This document shows, one piece after another, positions 15,032 to 15,893 of a DNA stretch of 15,893 nt (within the stretch, counting starts at the first letter, position 1; each line of letters starts with the position of its first letter). This DNA comes from CP2-2F sp034436235 (lineage in GTDB: Bacteria; Chloroflexota; Anaerolineae; Aggregatilineales; UBA2796), in contig DAOTWB010000276.1 in assembly GCA_034436235.1 (NCBI GenBank), forward strand, positions 1-15,893. Direction: 5' to 3'. The notes beneath the pieces were generated by a model that saw only the letters and a list, made by a program, of their open reading frames with translations, had not been told where the DNA came from and did no database searches. The translations under genes and the position numbers were made by a program.

Positions 15032-15893
15032 ATGAAAAGAAAAGTGATTGTACCAATTGGCATTTTGGCTGCGTTGCTATCCCTGATCTTCATCTCACAA
15101 GCTCAAGCGCAAACGTTCACCGTCAGCGCCAGCTATGATCCGCTGTTCAGTTGCGATATCCAAGTGACAGTCAATTCAAGTAGTCCAGGACGATACGTCG
15201 TCAATGTTCAATCCAACAGTCCGCCCATCAATGTATGGCATACGTTTCCTGCATCTGTCGCTTCCTCAACTTTTTTCGTCCCACTCAACAGCAGCTACAG
15301 CGGTACAGTCAATCTCACAGTTCGCATCTACAACAATAGCGTTACCAGTCTTCTGCATCAAACAACTGTCAGCGTGTCTGTGAACTGCTCAACTCCTTCG
15401 CCGCCTCAGACACAGATAAGTTTCTTCAGTCTCTCCTGCTCAGGAGCAACTGTCAGAGTGCAGTCTTCCGCAGCCTATCTTTTCGATGTATATTTGTCCG
15501 CTCACGACATTCCAAACAGTTACGCCGTCATCAGTCAGAATTCTGCACAGCGCGCTGCTCTTCCCGTCACCCTGAGCGTGAGCGTATCCAGTCCGCCGTC
15601 AAGCATCGAATATCGTGTTCTCGTCTACTACCGATCTGGCAGCACGTCCATTCAGGTCAACGCTGAGGCGAGAACTGTCAGCTGCGCGCCAGTTACGACG
15701 CCTACGCGAACTTTGACATCTACGCCGACTGCAACGCCTACGCCGACTGCAACGCCAACTATGACACCTACGCCGACAGAGACGCCGACTGCAACGCCTA
15801 CGCCGACTGCAACGCCAACTATGACACCTACGCCGACAGAGACGCCGAGCGCAACGCCTACTCTGACCGCAACGCCAACTATGACGCCTACGC
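15032..15893 (+). CDS. Secreted protein with two Cys-bracketed beta domains and a Thr-Pro stalk (3' end beyond window)
   Basis: Not recognised as a named protein; 287 codons are visible and the frame is still open at the window edge. The ATG at 15032 is six bases after AAGGA. Residues 1-26 are a signal peptide (MKRK, hydrophobic core, AQA cleavage). Two strand-rich domains follow: Cys41 to Cys119 with LNSSYSGTVNLTVRIY, and Cys136 to Cys218. Both resemble the domain of the protein just upstream (SSYSG and SVNC against QSYSG and DVNC). From about residue 222 the chain is almost only Thr and Pro with Ala, Met and Glu, an extended stalk of the kind common in Chloroflexota surface proteins. A cell-attached or further domain may follow outside the window. 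Two sampled 60-base lines are each 29/60 G+C, lower than the argS line sampled (39/60). No N-terminal lipobox is seen. Confidence 0.85.
   Translation, partial: MKRKVIVPIGILAALLSLIFISQAQAQTFTVSASYDPLFSCDIQVTVNSSSPGRYVVNVQSNSPPINVWHTFPASVASSTFFVPLNSSYSGTVNLTVRIYNNSVTSLLHQTTVSVSVNCSTPSPPQTQISFFSLSCSGATVRVQSSAAYLFDVYLSAHDIPNSYAVISQNSAQRAALPVTLSVSVSSPPSSIEYRVLVYYRSGSTSIQVNAEARTVSCAPVTTPTRTLTSTPTATPTPTATPTMTPTPTETPTATPTPTATPTMTPTPTETPSATPTLTATPTMTPT
15722..15893 (+). repeat. 60-bp tandem repeat encoding the Thr-Pro stalk
   Basis: Two identical 60-base units (15722-15781 and 15782-15841) and a third, diverged and cut by the window edge (15842-15893). Each unit encodes 20 residues of alternating Thr-Pro/Thr-Ala type with one Met and one Glu. 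The unit keeps the frame, so copy-number change alters stalk length without breaking the protein. Within the unit a shorter motif, ACGCCGACTGCA, occurs twice. Confidence 0.95.

Noticed and set aside
15722..15893. Tandem repeat considered as a CRISPR array
   Set aside because: Units are directly adjacent without spacers, keep the reading frame and encode a Thr-Pro stalk.

Overview
The window looks like a piece of chromosome from a member of the Chloroflexota (confidence about 0.7). The reasons are the G+C-rich coding style, secreted proteins with long Thr-Pro stalks in which TPTATPT-type runs dominate, WD40-like (PD40) propeller proteins, a TIGR01906/DUF1461 membrane protein, and arginyl-tRNA synthetase wording typical of that phylum. 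No rRNA, tRNA, CRISPR array or insertion sequence was found. The genus cannot be read from the window.

Layout. Positions 1-6720 hold one apparent minus-strand operon. From promoter to distal end it reads: infC (initiation factor 3, apparently started by a rare AUC codon), rpmI (L35), rplT (L20), a TrmH/SpoU-type rRNA 2'-O-methyltransferase, two tandem paralogous exported beta-propeller proteins, and a DUF1461 membrane protein cut by the window edge. A near-consensus promoter (TTGACT, 17 bases, TAAGAT) precedes infC, and the last three genes overlap or nearly touch. The first four genes serve translation. The last three face the envelope and have no assigned function.

Positions 6744-8203 hold a compact type II-like restriction-modification pair on the minus strand: a beta-type DNA methyltransferase with SPPY and DPFAGSGTT motifs, overlapped at its end by a winged-helix plus HNH nuclease gene. 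Divergent from it on the plus strand come argS (with a strongly altered HIGH motif) and, after a hairpin and a perfect TATAAT box, a P-type cation ATPase resembling the CtpE group. The ATPase overlaps the end of a convergent rhamnulokinase gene (rhaB) by 14 bases. No other rhamnose genes are in view.

The right end (14188-15893) carries two secreted proteins on the plus strand, separated by a strong intrinsic terminator. Both contain what appears to be the same domain of about 75-85 residues bracketed by cysteines (once in the first, twice in the second). The first continues into an SH3-like region. The second runs into a Thr-Pro stalk encoded by a perfect 60-bp tandem repeat and leaves the window open. 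This pair, together with the tandem propellers, is the least explained content. I do not see convincing evidence for a wholly new multi-gene system; the strongest leads are the secreted domain family, the propeller pair attached to the infC operon, and the degenerate ArgS active-site motif.
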